DNA from: Treponema sp. OMZ 798
GTDB taxonomy: Bacteria; Spirochaetota; Spirochaetia; Treponematales; Treponemataceae
Reading direction: 5' to 3'
DNA: 64,000 nt
Assembly (NCBI RefSeq): GCF_024181385.1
Contig: NZ_CP051305.1
Span: 124,001 to 188,000 of the forward strand
Part shown: positions 1-9,565 of the stretch, piece after piece
Layout: the number at the start of each line of letters is the position of its first letter
Position numbering within the stretch: the first letter of the stretch is position 1
Program-made: the position numbers and the translations under genes
Notes under the pieces: model-generated
Database searches by the model: none
What the model saw: only the letters and a program-made list of their open reading frames with translations
Told to the model about the DNA's origin: nothing

Positions 1-1263
1 CTGAATTCGGAATTCACTAATATGAGGACAATAGAGTCCCATGAAATTACTTTCGATTTTTTGGAGTCTCAAAATAATATTACTCCTGTAAAGCTTAAAA
101 TATATGTTAAAGATACATGGAATATCATAGCCTTGCCTTATCCGAGCTTTGATTCGAACAAAGGGCTTGAGTTTAAAATTAAGTTAAAAGATTTTAATTT
201 TTTAGGTTCTCTTGAGCCTCTTACAATGGACTTAATATATAACCGTAACAATGATGGAAAATCTTCTTTTTCACTAGGATCAAATTTTGCTCTGCCCTTT
301 TATATTAATCCGGTGAAGCTTCTTTGGAGCACTAATGCAGGAATGAATATAGATCAGGATAAAAATTTCGGATTTAACTTTGGTACTGGGCTAAATGCTT
401 CATATAAACCGGGTGTTGATTGGATTACTTTAACGGCAGGTATAACTCAGGGTATAAATGTTTATGCATCTCCGTCAGAAAAAAATTATTATCTTACAAA
501 CGGTTTTTATACATCTTTGTCTTTTGACATATATAAAAATCAGACCTTAGGTACAATCACATGGACTCCTTCTTTTGGTATAAACGGTAATTGGAAGTTC
601 ACAAAAATTATCGATGAGAATAGAAAAGGATTAAATATTAATTGGGCCCATAGTTTTGATATGGGAAGAGTGAACTGGATAAATAATTTCCGGCAGGGTT
701 TTAATTTAGATTTAAGCAATACGTATACTTATAATACATATAGAAAGGGAAATGTAGATGTTTCTTTTGAACTCGAAACAAAGGGCTTTTATTCTTTCTT
801 GGATAGGGTAGGACTGTACGGCCGGCTTGATTTCCATTATAACCTATTTACTAAAAAGTCAAACAGGGGCGGAGAAATTTTGCGCGGTATTTTAAATAAA
901 CGGATTTCTACAGATACGGCTATTAGTTTTAACTTTGACGTACCTGTAAAAATCGGAGTTTTTAAATGGGAAGAAATTACCGGAATTGAATGGACCCGCT
1001 TTTTCGGATTTGAGTTACATATATCTCCATTTTTAGATATGGCCTTGGTACATGATACCGAATCAAACACTTATTATAATCCTAAATACGGCTGGTATTC
1101 GGGCGGTTTAGAAATAATAATGTATCCGATAAAAATGAGAAGTATTTATGCGCGTATAAGCTATGGGCATGATCTAAGAGAAATAAAAAATAGAAAAGGC
1201 TATGCAAAGCGTGACGGCGGGCCCGTTTCCGAAATTTTTATCGGTATAGGTCTTCATTATTAA
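1..1263 (+). CDS. Outer-membrane beta-barrel protein, 5' partial
   Basis: The reading frame is open from the first base, so the gene probably begins upstream; the first internal ATG is at 22. The visible ~413 residues start with a stretch that looks like a POTRA or periplasmic domain (to about residue 70), followed by alternating polar/aromatic strands rich in Gly, Asn, Tyr and Trp. The protein ends in an aromatic residue (GIGLHY), as outer-membrane barrels often do. No catalytic motif is seen. A surface-antigen or BamA-like relative is possible, but I cannot name the family. It ends 29 bases before mtnK, which has its own ribosome binding site. Confidence 0.6.
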   Translation: MNSEFTNMRTIESHEITFDFLESQNNITPVKLKIYVKDTWNIIALPYPSFDSNKGLEFKIKLKDFNFLGSLEPLTMDLIYNRNNDGKSSFSLGSNFALPFYINPVKLLWSTNAGMNIDQDKNFGFNFGTGLNASYKPGVDWITLTAGITQGINVYASPSEKNYYLTNGFYTSLSFDIYKNQTLGTITWTPSFGINGNWKFTKIIDENRKGLNINWAHSFDMGRVNWINNFRQGFNLDLSNTYTYNTYRKGNVDVSFELETKGFYSFLDRVGLYGRLDFHYNLFTKKSNRGGEILRGILNKRISTDTAISFNFDVPVKIGVFKWEEITGIEWTRFFGFELHISPFLDMALVHDTESNTYYNPKYGWYSGGLEIIMYPIKMRSIYARISYGHDLREIKNRKGYAKRDGGPVSEIFIGIGLHY

Positions 1264-1292
1264 AAAAAGTATTCCTAAAATATGGAGGCAGA

Positions 1293-2498
1293 ATGCGGTT
1301 TAGTTCCCATTATAAAATGGAAGGCGATGATATCATCGATTATGTCTTTGAGCACAGCAATTTTTTCGATGCAAATGAAAATTTAGTTTATGAAGAAATA
1401 GGAGACGGCAATATAAACTACGTCTACCGAATTTTCGAAAAGGGCACAAAAAAATCCCTTATTTTAAAACAAGCCGATGTTCAAACGAGGGTGCGCCCCG
1501 ACGGATATTTAAATCCGGATAGAAGCGCACGGGAAGCCGGAGTTTTAAAACTGTATAATGAATGTGCTCCAGATTTTTCGCCGAAAGTAATTTATGCCGA
1601 TCCCGTGATGGCCGCAATCATAATGGAGGACATAGGTTCTTATTCCAATTTAAGAAAGGAGCTGATGGCCGGTAAAATATTTTACGGACTCGAAAAATTA
1701 ATTGCAGGTTTTATTGTAGACACATCCCTACCCTCTACCGATTTAGGTTTGGGCTATCAAAAAAAATGTCAAGCAGCTTTTAAATTTTATAATCCCGATC
1801 TTTGTAAGATTACTCAAGACTTAGTCTTTACTCATCCCTATAAGGGTGTGAGGGGAAGAAATATTTTCCTGCCCGAAAATGCCGATTGGCTTAAAAAAAA
1901 GTTTTATGAAGACTCAAAGCTCATTGCAAAAGTTGCGGCCTTAAAAGAAAAATTCAATAATTACCCGCAAGGGCTTATTCATGGGGATTTACATTCCGGT
2001 TCTATCTTTGTAAAAATCGAAAATGAAGAAACAAAGATAAAAATAATCGATCCTGAATTCGCATTTTACGGACCGATAGCCTATGACCTTGGAAATGTGC
2101 TTGCTCATTTTATATTCGCTGAAGGGTATGCAAAGTACTCGTTTATCTTTGATGATGAAAATAAAAAGGCTTCATTTTTACTTTGGATTGAAAATGCAAA
2201 AAAAGATCTGCTTAAATTCTTTTCTATTTTTGCAAAAGAATTTCTTATTAAGAATATAAAAGACCCGATGTATAAAAATGAAATTTTTATTGACGATTAT
2301 ATCGAAAAAATAAAAATAGATGCAGTTTCTTTTTGCGGTACCGAATTAAACAGACGGATAATCGGTTCTGCAAAAACGCCTGAAATTACCGGTATAAAAC
2401 AGATAGAAAACCGCATCCTCCTCGAAAGAGAATTAGCTGAGGCGGGATGTGCCATGATTTTAAACCCCGAAGAAATTTTAAGAGGGATTAAAGCTTGA
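1293..2498 (+). CDS. mtnK: S-methyl-5-thioribose kinase
   Basis: This 401-residue protein has the features of MtnK, which phosphorylates 5-methylthioribose in the methionine salvage pathway. The N-lobe carries 'EEIGDGNINYVYRI' (nucleotide-binding loop) and 'LILKQA'. The catalytic loop is 'LIHGDLHSGS' and the metal-binding motif is 'IIDPEFAFYGP', both typical of the aminoglycoside phosphotransferase-like fold. Length matches the family (about 400). GGAGG lies 8 bases before the ATG. Its stop overlaps the mnmA start (TGATG), so the two are translationally coupled. No other methionine salvage genes are in the window. Confidence 0.9.
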   Translation: MRFSSHYKMEGDDIIDYVFEHSNFFDANENLVYEEIGDGNINYVYRIFEKGTKKSLILKQADVQTRVRPDGYLNPDRSAREAGVLKLYNECAPDFSPKVIYADPVMAAIIMEDIGSYSNLRKELMAGKIFYGLEKLIAGFIVDTSLPSTDLGLGYQKKCQAAFKFYNPDLCKITQDLVFTHPYKGVRGRNIFLPENADWLKKKFYEDSKLIAKVAALKEKFNNYPQGLIHGDLHSGSIFVKIENEETKIKIIDPEFAFYGPIAYDLGNVLAHFIFAEGYAKYSFIFDDENKKASFLLWIENAKKDLLKFFSIFAKEFLIKNIKDPMYKNEIFIDDYIEKIKIDAVSFCGTELNRRIIGSAKTPEITGIKQIENRILLERELAEAGCAMILNPEEILRGIKA

Positions 2499-3598
2499 TG
2501 AAGGTGCTTGCCGGTTTAAGCGGAGGCGTTGATTCCGCCGTTGCAGCAAAACTATTAATCGATCAGGGCTATGAGGTTACAGGAGTTACGATGAAGCTTC
2601 TGCCGAAACTATCCGGCATTTATAAGGAGCAGACCGATGATATTGAAGATGCAAAAAAAGTTGCCGCAAAACTCGGTATAAAACACATGGTGTACGATAT
2701 GCGTGAAACTTTTAAAACTGCAATCATCGACTATTTTGTTGAAGAGTACAAAGAAGGAAGAACGCCGAATCCCTGCTTTATATGCAACAGCAAAATTAAA
2801 TTCGGCCTTTTTTTGGAGCAAGCCTTAAAGGACGGCTTTGATAAGATTGCAACAGGCCATTATGCAAAAATAGAAAAAACCGAAATTGAAGGCGAGGAAA
2901 GATTTTTACTAAAACAGGCTAAAGACAGCCAAAAAGATCAAAGCTACTTTTTAGCTCTTCTTAATCAAAAGCAGCTTTCCCGTTCTATTTTTCCGTTGGG
3001 AGATTTTACAAAAGAAAAAGTGAGATGTATGGCCGAAGAGGCGGGGCTTATAAATGCTCACCGCCCCGACAGCCAAGACATCTGCTTTGTTCCCGATGAT
3101 GATTACACGAGGGTAATAAATGCCCTTGCAAAAGATTCTTTTAAAGAAGGCAAATTTGTAGACACGCAAGGAAAAGAAATAGGCAGGCACAAGGGCCTTC
3201 AATATTACACGATAGGCCAAAGGCGCGGGCTTGCTATCGCGATGGGCTATCCCGTCTATGTCGTAAAAAAAGATGCACAAACAAACACTGTTACTGTAGG
3301 TAAGGACGAAGAACTCTTTGCCGAAAGCCTCATCGCTTCAAATGTAAATATAATCTCAAAAAAAATAATATATAAGGAAATAGATATCGAGGTAAAAACA
3401 CGCTACCGCCAACAAAAGAAAAAAGCAAAATTAATTCCGCTAAAAACTGAAGATCTTAAACCTACAGGAAAATTTAAGGTAGAATTTCTAGAGCCCGAAA
3501 AAGCCGTCGCCGAAGGACAGGCCGCAGTTTTTTATGACAGGGATTATATTATCGGCGGCGGCATAATAGAATCGGTAAAGAGACCGGGAATACTTTAA
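2498..3598 (+). CDS. mnmA: tRNA-specific 2-thiouridylase MnmA
   Basis: MnmA thiolates uridine 34 in the anticodon of tRNAs for Lys, Glu and Gln, using ATP and a persulfide sulfur relay. The PP-loop 'GLSGGVDSAVAA' is at the N-terminus. The catalytic cysteines are in 'TPNPCFICN' and 'SQDICFVPDDD', followed by 'GRHKGLQYYTIGQRRGL'. About 366 residues is normal for the family. An in-frame TTG lies three bases earlier, but the ATG at 2498, overlapping the mtnK stop by one base, gives the standard MKVLAGLSGG start. Confidence 0.95.
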   Translation: MKVLAGLSGGVDSAVAAKLLIDQGYEVTGVTMKLLPKLSGIYKEQTDDIEDAKKVAAKLGIKHMVYDMRETFKTAIIDYFVEEYKEGRTPNPCFICNSKIKFGLFLEQALKDGFDKIATGHYAKIEKTEIEGEERFLLKQAKDSQKDQSYFLALLNQKQLSRSIFPLGDFTKEKVRCMAEEAGLINAHRPDSQDICFVPDDDYTRVINALAKDSFKEGKFVDTQGKEIGRHKGLQYYTIGQRRGLAIAMGYPVYVVKKDAQTNTVTVGKDEELFAESLIASNVNIISKKIIYKEIDIEVKTRYRQQKKKAKLIPLKTEDLKPTGKFKVEFLEPEKAVAEGQAAVFYDRDYIIGGGIIESVKRPGIL

Positions 3599-3605
3599 AA
3601 AAGAC

Positions 3606-3700
3606 TTGACCGCATATGTATATTGTATAATAAGTAAGGAGTTATGATAAACAACTTGGCAGAAATTCTGCCTCATTGTTTATCCGGCGAGTTTTTATAG
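3606..3700 (+). promoter_or_regulatory. Structured leader with a possible 18-codon upstream ORF
   Basis: TATAAT is at 3626-3631, with a weak, closely spaced TTGACC at 3606. AAGGAG (3636-3641) precedes an ATG at 3644 that opens an 18-codon ORF ending at 3700. The same bases form a nested hairpin: TAAACA (3648-3653) pairs with TGTTTA (3677-3682), enclosing GGCAG/CTGCC. A near-copy precedes trxA (56305-56370). It could be an attenuator or leader peptide of the ABC gene downstream; function is inferred only. Confidence 0.5.
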
Positions 3701-3712
3701 GAGAAACTGTTC

Positions 3713-5299
3713 ATGTTGTATAAAAAATGTTATTTTAAATTACATGCTAAAATTGTTTTGCTTTCCATTATTCCGCTTGCATGTTCTGCGGCGATTCCTT
3801 TGCTCTTAGGACAAATAATAGATAGTTTAAGCAAGGGGTTTTCACCCGAAGTATTTAGAACAATAACAATTTGTTTTATCGTTATCTTTGTTCAAAAAAT
3901 TTTTAATTTTATTTGGAACTATAATTTTAATACGGCAAAAAATATTGTTGCCGCCTCCGAGACCGAAATTCTTTTTGACGAGTTTTTAAGTGCAAAGTCT
4001 AATTTGGCAGGTACCTTTAATAACGAAAAACTTTTAAACCGTATCGCAAATGAACCTTATAAATTAGGCTCTCTTTATGGGATAAGTCCCGTAATGCTTG
4101 TCAACAACATTATGATGTTTGTATTGGCTTCCGGTGTTCTTTTATATTTAAATTGGCAGCTTTTACTTTTAACCTCTCTTTTTATTCCGCTGATTTATCT
4201 TATAGGCTGCTTTGTAAGAAAAAACATTATAAAGTATTCGAAAGAAAGTTCTTTAACTTCCGAAAAATTTCTTTTACACTTAGGCGAAGCCTTAAAGGGT
4301 TTTTCGGATATAAAAATTTTTTCTGCCGAAAAGAAAATAAAAACCTCCTTAACGAAGGTAAGAAGAGATATGCTGACAGTGGAAAAATCGGAAGAGTTTT
4401 ATCAGAGGCTTTATAGGGATATAAACGGATTTTTATACACATCCTTGCCTCTTATAAATTTGGTTGCCGGTTTTATATTAATGAAATACGGTAAAATCAC
4501 ATTGGGTTCTACAATTTCATTTTATATGTATGTCGGGCATTTTATCGAACCCGTACAAAACCTTGCCGACTTGCGTATGGCAATTTTAAATTCAAACGAA
4601 AAAAAGAAACTGGTTGATGAGATAAAAAAGGAATTTGCCGCAGATTTGGCAGGGCATGATAAGGCTGTCGATTTTAATTCACTTTTATTAAAGGATATAA
4701 AACATTCGTTTGAAAGTAAGGACATCAACATTAAAACCGATATAGATATTTCTACTTCGGGATTTTACGGCATTTCCGCCCCCTCCGGATTGGGTAAAAG
4801 TACAGCCTTAAAAATTCTTTCAGGTCTTTTATATTCCGAAACGGCCGGCCTGTATATTGGAGGGAAGGAAGTGAAAAGCTTAGACCCTGATTCTCTTAAC
4901 GGAAATATTTTTTACATAAACGATAAGTCGATAATTTTTCAAGGTACTGTTAAAGAAAATGCTGAACTTACGGAAAATGCAAATATTACAAAAGAAGTCT
5001 TTGATTCTATTTTTGATGAAAGCGATAATCTTTCTCTTGAAACAGAATTGGAAACTGAAGGAGCAAATATTTCGTTAGGCCAAAAGCAAAGGGTTGTTTT
5101 ATTAAGACTTTTTGCCCTTAAAGAAGAACCTAAAATCATCATATTGGATGAAGCTCTTTCGGGTCTTGATGAGCTAAGGGAAAGGCGGACTATTGAAACC
5201 TTGCGTAAGGCATTCCCTCATTCAATTATTCTTTTTATAACTCACCGCAAAAAATCCTTTGCTCTCTGCGATAAGGTTTTTGAATTTAAAGAAAGTTAA
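3713..5299 (+). CDS. ABC transporter, fused permease and ATPase (exporter type)
   Basis: A 528-residue half-transporter. The first ~290 residues hold about six membrane segments of the type I exporter fold. The C-terminal ATPase has Walker A 'APSGLGKSTALK', a degenerate signature 'ISLGQKQR', Walker B 'KIIILDEALSGLDE' and an H-loop 'ITHRKK'. Such proteins dimerise in the inner membrane to export lipids, peptides or drugs; the substrate cannot be read here. The gene stands alone behind a structured leader. The signature LGQKQ departs from LSGGQ but is common among functional homologues. Confidence 0.85.
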   Translation: MLYKKCYFKLHAKIVLLSIIPLACSAAIPLLLGQIIDSLSKGFSPEVFRTITICFIVIFVQKIFNFIWNYNFNTAKNIVAASETEILFDEFLSAKSNLAGTFNNEKLLNRIANEPYKLGSLYGISPVMLVNNIMMFVLASGVLLYLNWQLLLLTSLFIPLIYLIGCFVRKNIIKYSKESSLTSEKFLLHLGEALKGFSDIKIFSAEKKIKTSLTKVRRDMLTVEKSEEFYQRLYRDINGFLYTSLPLINLVAGFILMKYGKITLGSTISFYMYVGHFIEPVQNLADLRMAILNSNEKKKLVDEIKKEFAADLAGHDKAVDFNSLLLKDIKHSFESKDINIKTDIDISTSGFYGISAPSGLGKSTALKILSGLLYSETAGLYIGGKEVKSLDPDSLNGNIFYINDKSIIFQGTVKENAELTENANITKEVFDSIFDESDNLSLETELETEGANISLGQKQRVVLLRLFALKEEPKIIILDEALSGLDELRERRTIETLRKAFPHSIILFITHRKKSFALCDKVFEFKES

Positions 5300-5384
5300 T
5301 TGAATTTTTTAACCTCAAGACAAAGTTCAAAAAAAATGATATAATCCCGCCATTATAGATGATAAACTATTAGGAGATTTATTT

Positions 5385-6194
5385 ATGATAAAACTTGCCA
5401 CAATTGCAGGATCTGACGCTTCCGGAGGAGCCGGTTTAGAGGCCGACTTAAAAACCTTTCAGGAATACGGTGTATACGGAATGGCTGCCGTTACGGTAAT
5501 TGCAACAATGAATCCCGACAAGGAATGGGGCCATGAGGTTTTCCCCCTTGATGAGAAGACAATAAGAGCTCAGCTTGAAACTATTTTTAAGGGCATAGGT
5601 GTAAACGCCGCAAAAACGGGAATGCTTGCAACAAACTACGCAGTTGAACTTTCTGCCGAGTACCTCAAAAAATATGATGTAAAAAACTATGTTCTCGACC
5701 CCGTAATGGTTTGTAAGGGCGGAGACCTTGCTTTAAACCCTGAGCTTAACAATCTCATCATCGAAAAACTTTTGCCTTTAGCAAAGATTATAACGCCGAA
5801 TCTTTTTGAAGCGGGGCAGATTGCTAAAATGCCTACTCCTTCTACAATCGAAGAAATAAAAGAAGCCTGTAAGATTATTCACGGAATGGGCGTTCCCTAT
5901 GTCTTTATTAAGGGTGGAGCCAAGCTGGAAGGTGAACAGTCGGCTGTAGACATTTTTTATGACGGAGAACAATTCCTAAAAGTGGAAGGCGGTCTTATCG
6001 ACACAAAATGGACTCACGGAGCAGGCTGTACAACAGCCGCTGCCATCGCAGCCGGTTTAGGTATTGGCCTTGAACCCTATGAAGCTGTAAGGAGGGCAAA
6101 GAAATTTATAACTTTAAGCCTCCAAAACGGATTCCAACTCAATAAATGGGTAGGCCCCGGTAATCCTGCCGCATGGCGAAAGAGCTTTAATTAA
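5385..6194 (+). CDS. pdxK: Pyridoxal/pyridoxine kinase of the ThiD-like type
   Basis: A 269-residue ribokinase-fold kinase that phosphorylates vitamin B6 vitamers and possibly hydroxymethylpyrimidine. It opens with 'IAGSDASGGAGLEADLKTF', carries 'DPVMVCKGG' and the anion-hole motif 'THGAGCTTAAAIAAG', and ends with 'NKWVGPGNPAAW'. This pattern, including the YGMAAVTVI and WVGP segments, resembles the Bacillus-type PdxK (once annotated as ThiD) more than dedicated ThiD. No thiamine genes adjoin it, which favours a B6 salvage role. A TAGGAG-type ribosome binding site precedes the ATG, and a terminator follows. Confidence 0.85.
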   Translation: MIKLATIAGSDASGGAGLEADLKTFQEYGVYGMAAVTVIATMNPDKEWGHEVFPLDEKTIRAQLETIFKGIGVNAAKTGMLATNYAVELSAEYLKKYDVKNYVLDPVMVCKGGDLALNPELNNLIIEKLLPLAKIITPNLFEAGQIAKMPTPSTIEEIKEACKIIHGMGVPYVFIKGGAKLEGEQSAVDIFYDGEQFLKVEGGLIDTKWTHGAGCTTAAAIAAGLGIGLEPYEAVRRAKKFITLSLQNGFQLNKWVGPGNPAAWRKSFN

Positions 6195-6209
6195 TTTGTA
6201 ATTACCGAC

Positions 6210-6246
6210 GGGTAATGAGCGGATGAACCTCTTATTACCCTTTTTT
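6210..6246 (+). terminator. Rho-independent terminator after pdxK
   Basis: GGGTAAT (6210-6216) pairs with ATTACCC (6234-6240), followed by six T. It lies 16 bases after the pdxK stop and separates it from the ABC-2 operon. Confidence 0.8.
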
Positions 6247-6385
6247 ATCCCTTCTTTAAAGTAACCTCCTATGACAAATGTCATATTTAAAACCTAAAAA
6301 ACATGACAATTTTTACTTTTAAAATTTTAAAAATAAGGTATAATCTATCCATAAGTGATATAGAAAGTTTTTATAGGGGGACATT

Positions 6386-7318
6386 ATGATTTTAACGGTA
6401 AAAAATCTTGTAAAAAGATACAACGAAAAAACGGCACTTGATCATTTTAACATGGAAGTTAAAGAAGGTGAAATTCTCGGTCTTTTGGGGCCGAACGGAT
6501 GCGGAAAAACTACAGCCATAAACTGTATGCTTTCTCTTTTAAAACACGGGAAGGGCGAAATCAATATTTTCGGTGAAGAGATGAAGCCCAATGCCCTCCA
6601 TATCAAAAAAAGGATAGGCCTTGTTCCTCAAGAGGTTTCGGTTTTCTATAATTTTACTGTAAGACAAAATATAGATTATTTTTGCGGCCTTTATGTGAGC
6701 AATGCTGCGGAGAGAAAAAAGCTGATTGATGAAGCGATCGATTTTGTAGGCTTAAACAATTACGCTTCCTTCCGTGCAAAAAAACTTTCCGGCGGTCTTT
6801 TGCGTCGGCTCAATATTGCCTGCGGTATAGCCCATAAACCTGAGCTGATCTTTTTGGATGAGCCGACAGTTGCAGTCGATGCTCAAAGCCGCAACTTCAT
6901 TCTTTCAGGAATAAAGGAACTTGCAAAAAAGGGCAGCACCATTGTGTATACTACCCATTATCTTGAAGAAGTGGAAGAGCTTTGCGATAGAATCATCATA
7001 ATGGATGAAGGACGCGATATTGCAAACGGAACTTTGGAAGAATTGCACAAGCTGATCCGCACGAGCGAAAAGATGGTTGTCGAATTTGTTGAAACCAAAG
7101 ACAATCTGCAAGAAGAACTAAAAAAAATCCCTCACGTTTTGGAAGTTACAAAAAACGGAAACGAATTTTTAATCAGCTTTGAAAATTCGATTAACAACTT
7201 AAATGAACTTATCTTATTTATAAACAATAAGAACTTGGCTTACACCAAGTTATATTCGGAATTACCCAGCTTAAACGACATTTTCTTGGAGCTTACGGGA
7301 AAGGAGTTAAGGGACTGA
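6386..7318 (+). CDS. ABC-2 type transporter, ATP-binding protein
   Basis: A 310-residue ATPase of the drug/lipid export class. It has Walker A 'GLLGPNGCGKTTAINC', Q-loop 'GLVPQEV', signature 'KLSGGLLRRL', Walker B 'LIFLDEPTVAVD' and H-loop 'TTHYLEE'. The last ~80 residues form the regulatory tail common in this class. A TATAAT lies near 6340 and GGGG just before the ATG. The stop overlaps the next start (TGATG), so it forms a coupled three-gene operon with two permeases. Confidence 0.9.
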   Translation: MILTVKNLVKRYNEKTALDHFNMEVKEGEILGLLGPNGCGKTTAINCMLSLLKHGKGEINIFGEEMKPNALHIKKRIGLVPQEVSVFYNFTVRQNIDYFCGLYVSNAAERKKLIDEAIDFVGLNNYASFRAKKLSGGLLRRLNIACGIAHKPELIFLDEPTVAVDAQSRNFILSGIKELAKKGSTIVYTTHYLEEVEELCDRIIIMDEGRDIANGTLEELHKLIRTSEKMVVEFVETKDNLQEELKKIPHVLEVTKNGNEFLISFENSINNLNELILFINNKNLAYTKLYSELPSLNDIFLELTGKELRD

Positions 7319-8373
7319 TGAAATTCTTTTTACGCGAAATAAAATATTATAGCATAGATATGCTTCATTCTTTGGACGGAATGTTTTGGACCCTTATATA
7401 CCCGATTCTTCTGTCCTCACTTTTTTTTGCAGTATTTTCCGCCGTGGATAATTACGATAGGGGCAAAATAGAAATAGGCATTGAAAAGAACAATCCTATT
7501 TATATGCCTCTTCAATTTACAGGAATGTTCAATGCAACCATAATAGACGAAAGCGATGCAAACGAGATGCTCCGTACAAAAAAAATAAAGGCCTTTGTTG
7601 AATCCGATCAATCTTTAAGGCTAAGCGAAGACGGATTATCTCAGACAATAACAAAAACGGTTATAGATCAAATAAAACAAATTAAAGCTTTAGATATTCC
7701 AATCAATTCTCTTGAGCACGGTAAAAATTATATTGAAAGTAAAAATGAAAAGATGAGTTTGACGATTATCTTGTTCTATTCTCTTTTGGCAATGGTTTCG
7801 ATTTACACAATGTTCGGGTCACTGGATATTGCCGTAAAAATACAGGGAAACATTTCAAAGCTTGGGGCAAGAATTTGTACAACGCCTATTAAGCGCTTTT
7901 ATTCTTATCTTGCAGGAATTGTATTTTATATTATTTTTAATCTTACGGCCAATCTCATATACATTTCCTTTGTGCTCTTTGTTTTAAAGATACCCTTTAT
8001 TACCGATTTTAGGCTTACGCTTTTACTTTTGGTTTATGCAAATGTTTTTGGTGCAGTTGTAGGTTTATTTATAGGTTCTATGTCCATAGGCGATGTCCAA
8101 TCGAAAAGTATGGTCTGTGTTTTTACAAGTCTTTTTTTAGCCTTCTTATCAGGATTGATGGGACCGGAGGTAAAAGTGTCTCTTGAAAATGCAATACCGA
8201 TTTTAGGTACGCTAAATCCTATAGCTATTTTTACTACTAACCTTTACAATATAAATATTTTGGGGGAATATAATGCAATATCCGAATTTTTTATCGTCTA
8301 CACAATAGGTATTATCATTTTTTTATCGCTTTCATTTATTAATTCAAGGAAGGTGCAATATGACAGTTTATAA
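7318..8373 (+). CDS. ABC-2 type transporter permease
   Basis: A 351-residue membrane protein: one N-terminal membrane segment (about residues 20-40), a large extracytoplasmic loop to about residue 145, then five or six hydrophobic segments. This is the ABC-2 permease layout. It overlaps the ATPase gene upstream by one base and the second permease by 14 bases, so two different permeases probably pair over the same ATPase. The substrate is unknown. Confidence 0.85.
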   Translation: MKFFLREIKYYSIDMLHSLDGMFWTLIYPILLSSLFFAVFSAVDNYDRGKIEIGIEKNNPIYMPLQFTGMFNATIIDESDANEMLRTKKIKAFVESDQSLRLSEDGLSQTITKTVIDQIKQIKALDIPINSLEHGKNYIESKNEKMSLTIILFYSLLAMVSIYTMFGSLDIAVKIQGNISKLGARICTTPIKRFYSYLAGIVFYIIFNLTANLIYISFVLFVLKIPFITDFRLTLLLLVYANVFGAVVGLFIGSMSIGDVQSKSMVCVFTSLFLAFLSGLMGPEVKVSLENAIPILGTLNPIAIFTTNLYNINILGEYNAISEFFIVYTIGIIIFLSLSFINSRKVQYDSL

Positions 8374-9526
8374 AAACTTTTTAAGATTGGTTTGGACAAG
8401 AAAAGTGAGTACCATGATTTATGTTGTGATTTTTTTGTTTATAAGTTTTATGACACTAAAATCTCAAAACTCTCAGGTAAGCGAATTTGCAGAAACTCCT
8501 TTAACCATAAACATAATTGATAGGGACGGTTCTGAGCTATCAAAACATTTAATCTCTTATTTACAGTCAAAGCATGATGTTTATATCATAGATGAAAAAG
8601 ACAAGACTAATGAAGAGATTTTACGGGAACTGAAAAAAGGAATTTCCTTACAAAGAATCCATGCAGGGCTTATAATAAATGAAAACATGGAAGAAAATGT
8701 GACTAAGGGCAAAAAAGCTCTTATAAGTTTTAAAGATGACAGAAAAAAATCCGGCTTTTATATAGATCTTCAGGTGAACATGTATTTGGCTTTTGCCGCA
8801 AGCGTAAAAAAAGCTCAAGGAAATTTTGATTTTCAAAAAATAGAAGATGCTTTGAAAGTAAACACAAAGGTGAATAAGGTTAATTTTCAAAAAAACATTT
8901 CGGTAAATATTTGGTTTAAAATCTTTTTTAACTTTTTGGGTTGGATAGTTTTTTCGGTTATTCTTAATTCGGTAGGCTGGGCAATGTTCGAGCTTAATAA
9001 TGAGCGTTTAAAGATGAGGAATAATATCTCGCCCCTTTCTACCTTGCGCTTTGTTTGTGAAAATTTTTTGGCTCAATTAACTGTAGTAGTTGCAATTCTT
9101 TCAATTTTAATAGGCTTTGCCGTTATTACAAATATAACAAGACTTGATAACATTCCTCTTCTATTCTATATATTTAATGCTTTAATTTATACGGCTGTTA
9201 TTTTGAGCCTCACCTTTATGTTTAATTCTTTTTTAAAGAAGGGTTCGGTTATGGGGATAGTTGGTTCAGTTCTTCCTCTCTCCCTGGCTTTTATTTCCGG
9301 AGTCTTTGTGGAGCAGGAATTGCTTCCCGATTTTATTGTAAATATCTCCCGGCTTTTCCCGACATATTATTACATAAGCGCAAACGAATTTACTCAAGTT
9401 AATTTATCGATTGACTGGAAAAGCATCGGAATGCTGTTTTTGTTTCTTCTTCTTTATTTTACGATAGGAACTTACTTTTCAAAATTGGGAAGGTCTCAAA
9501 GCAGAATAGAATTTACCCAGCAATAA
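8360..9526 (+). CDS. ABC-2 type transporter permease
   Basis: A 388-residue second permease with the same topology: a membrane segment at about residues 15-35, a soluble extracytoplasmic domain to about residue 185, then a cluster of hydrophobic helices including 'FLGWIVFSVILNSVGWAMF'. It starts inside the end of the previous permease and is followed by a strong terminator, so it closes the operon. A heterodimeric export channel with its neighbour is the simplest reading. Confidence 0.85.
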   Translation: MTVYKNFLRLVWTRKVSTMIYVVIFLFISFMTLKSQNSQVSEFAETPLTINIIDRDGSELSKHLISYLQSKHDVYIIDEKDKTNEEILRELKKGISLQRIHAGLIINENMEENVTKGKKALISFKDDRKKSGFYIDLQVNMYLAFAASVKKAQGNFDFQKIEDALKVNTKVNKVNFQKNISVNIWFKIFFNFLGWIVFSVILNSVGWAMFELNNERLKMRNNISPLSTLRFVCENFLAQLTVVVAILSILIGFAVITNITRLDNIPLLFYIFNALIYTAVILSLTFMFNSFLKKGSVMGIVGSVLPLSLAFISGVFVEQELLPDFIVNISRLFPTYYYISANEFTQVNLSIDWKSIGMLFLFLLLYFTIGTYFSKLGRSQSRIEFTQQ

Positions 9527-9563
9527 AAAAAACCGATAAGATTTTTATCTTATCGGTTTTTTT
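9525..9563. terminator. Bidirectional terminator between convergent genes
   Basis: AACCGATAAGAT pairs with ATCTTATCGGTT around a TTTT loop, with A-rich and T-rich flanks. It serves the ABC-2 operon on the plus strand and the selenoprotein gene on the minus strand, which stops at 9566. Confidence 0.9.
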
Positions 9564-9565
9564 GT

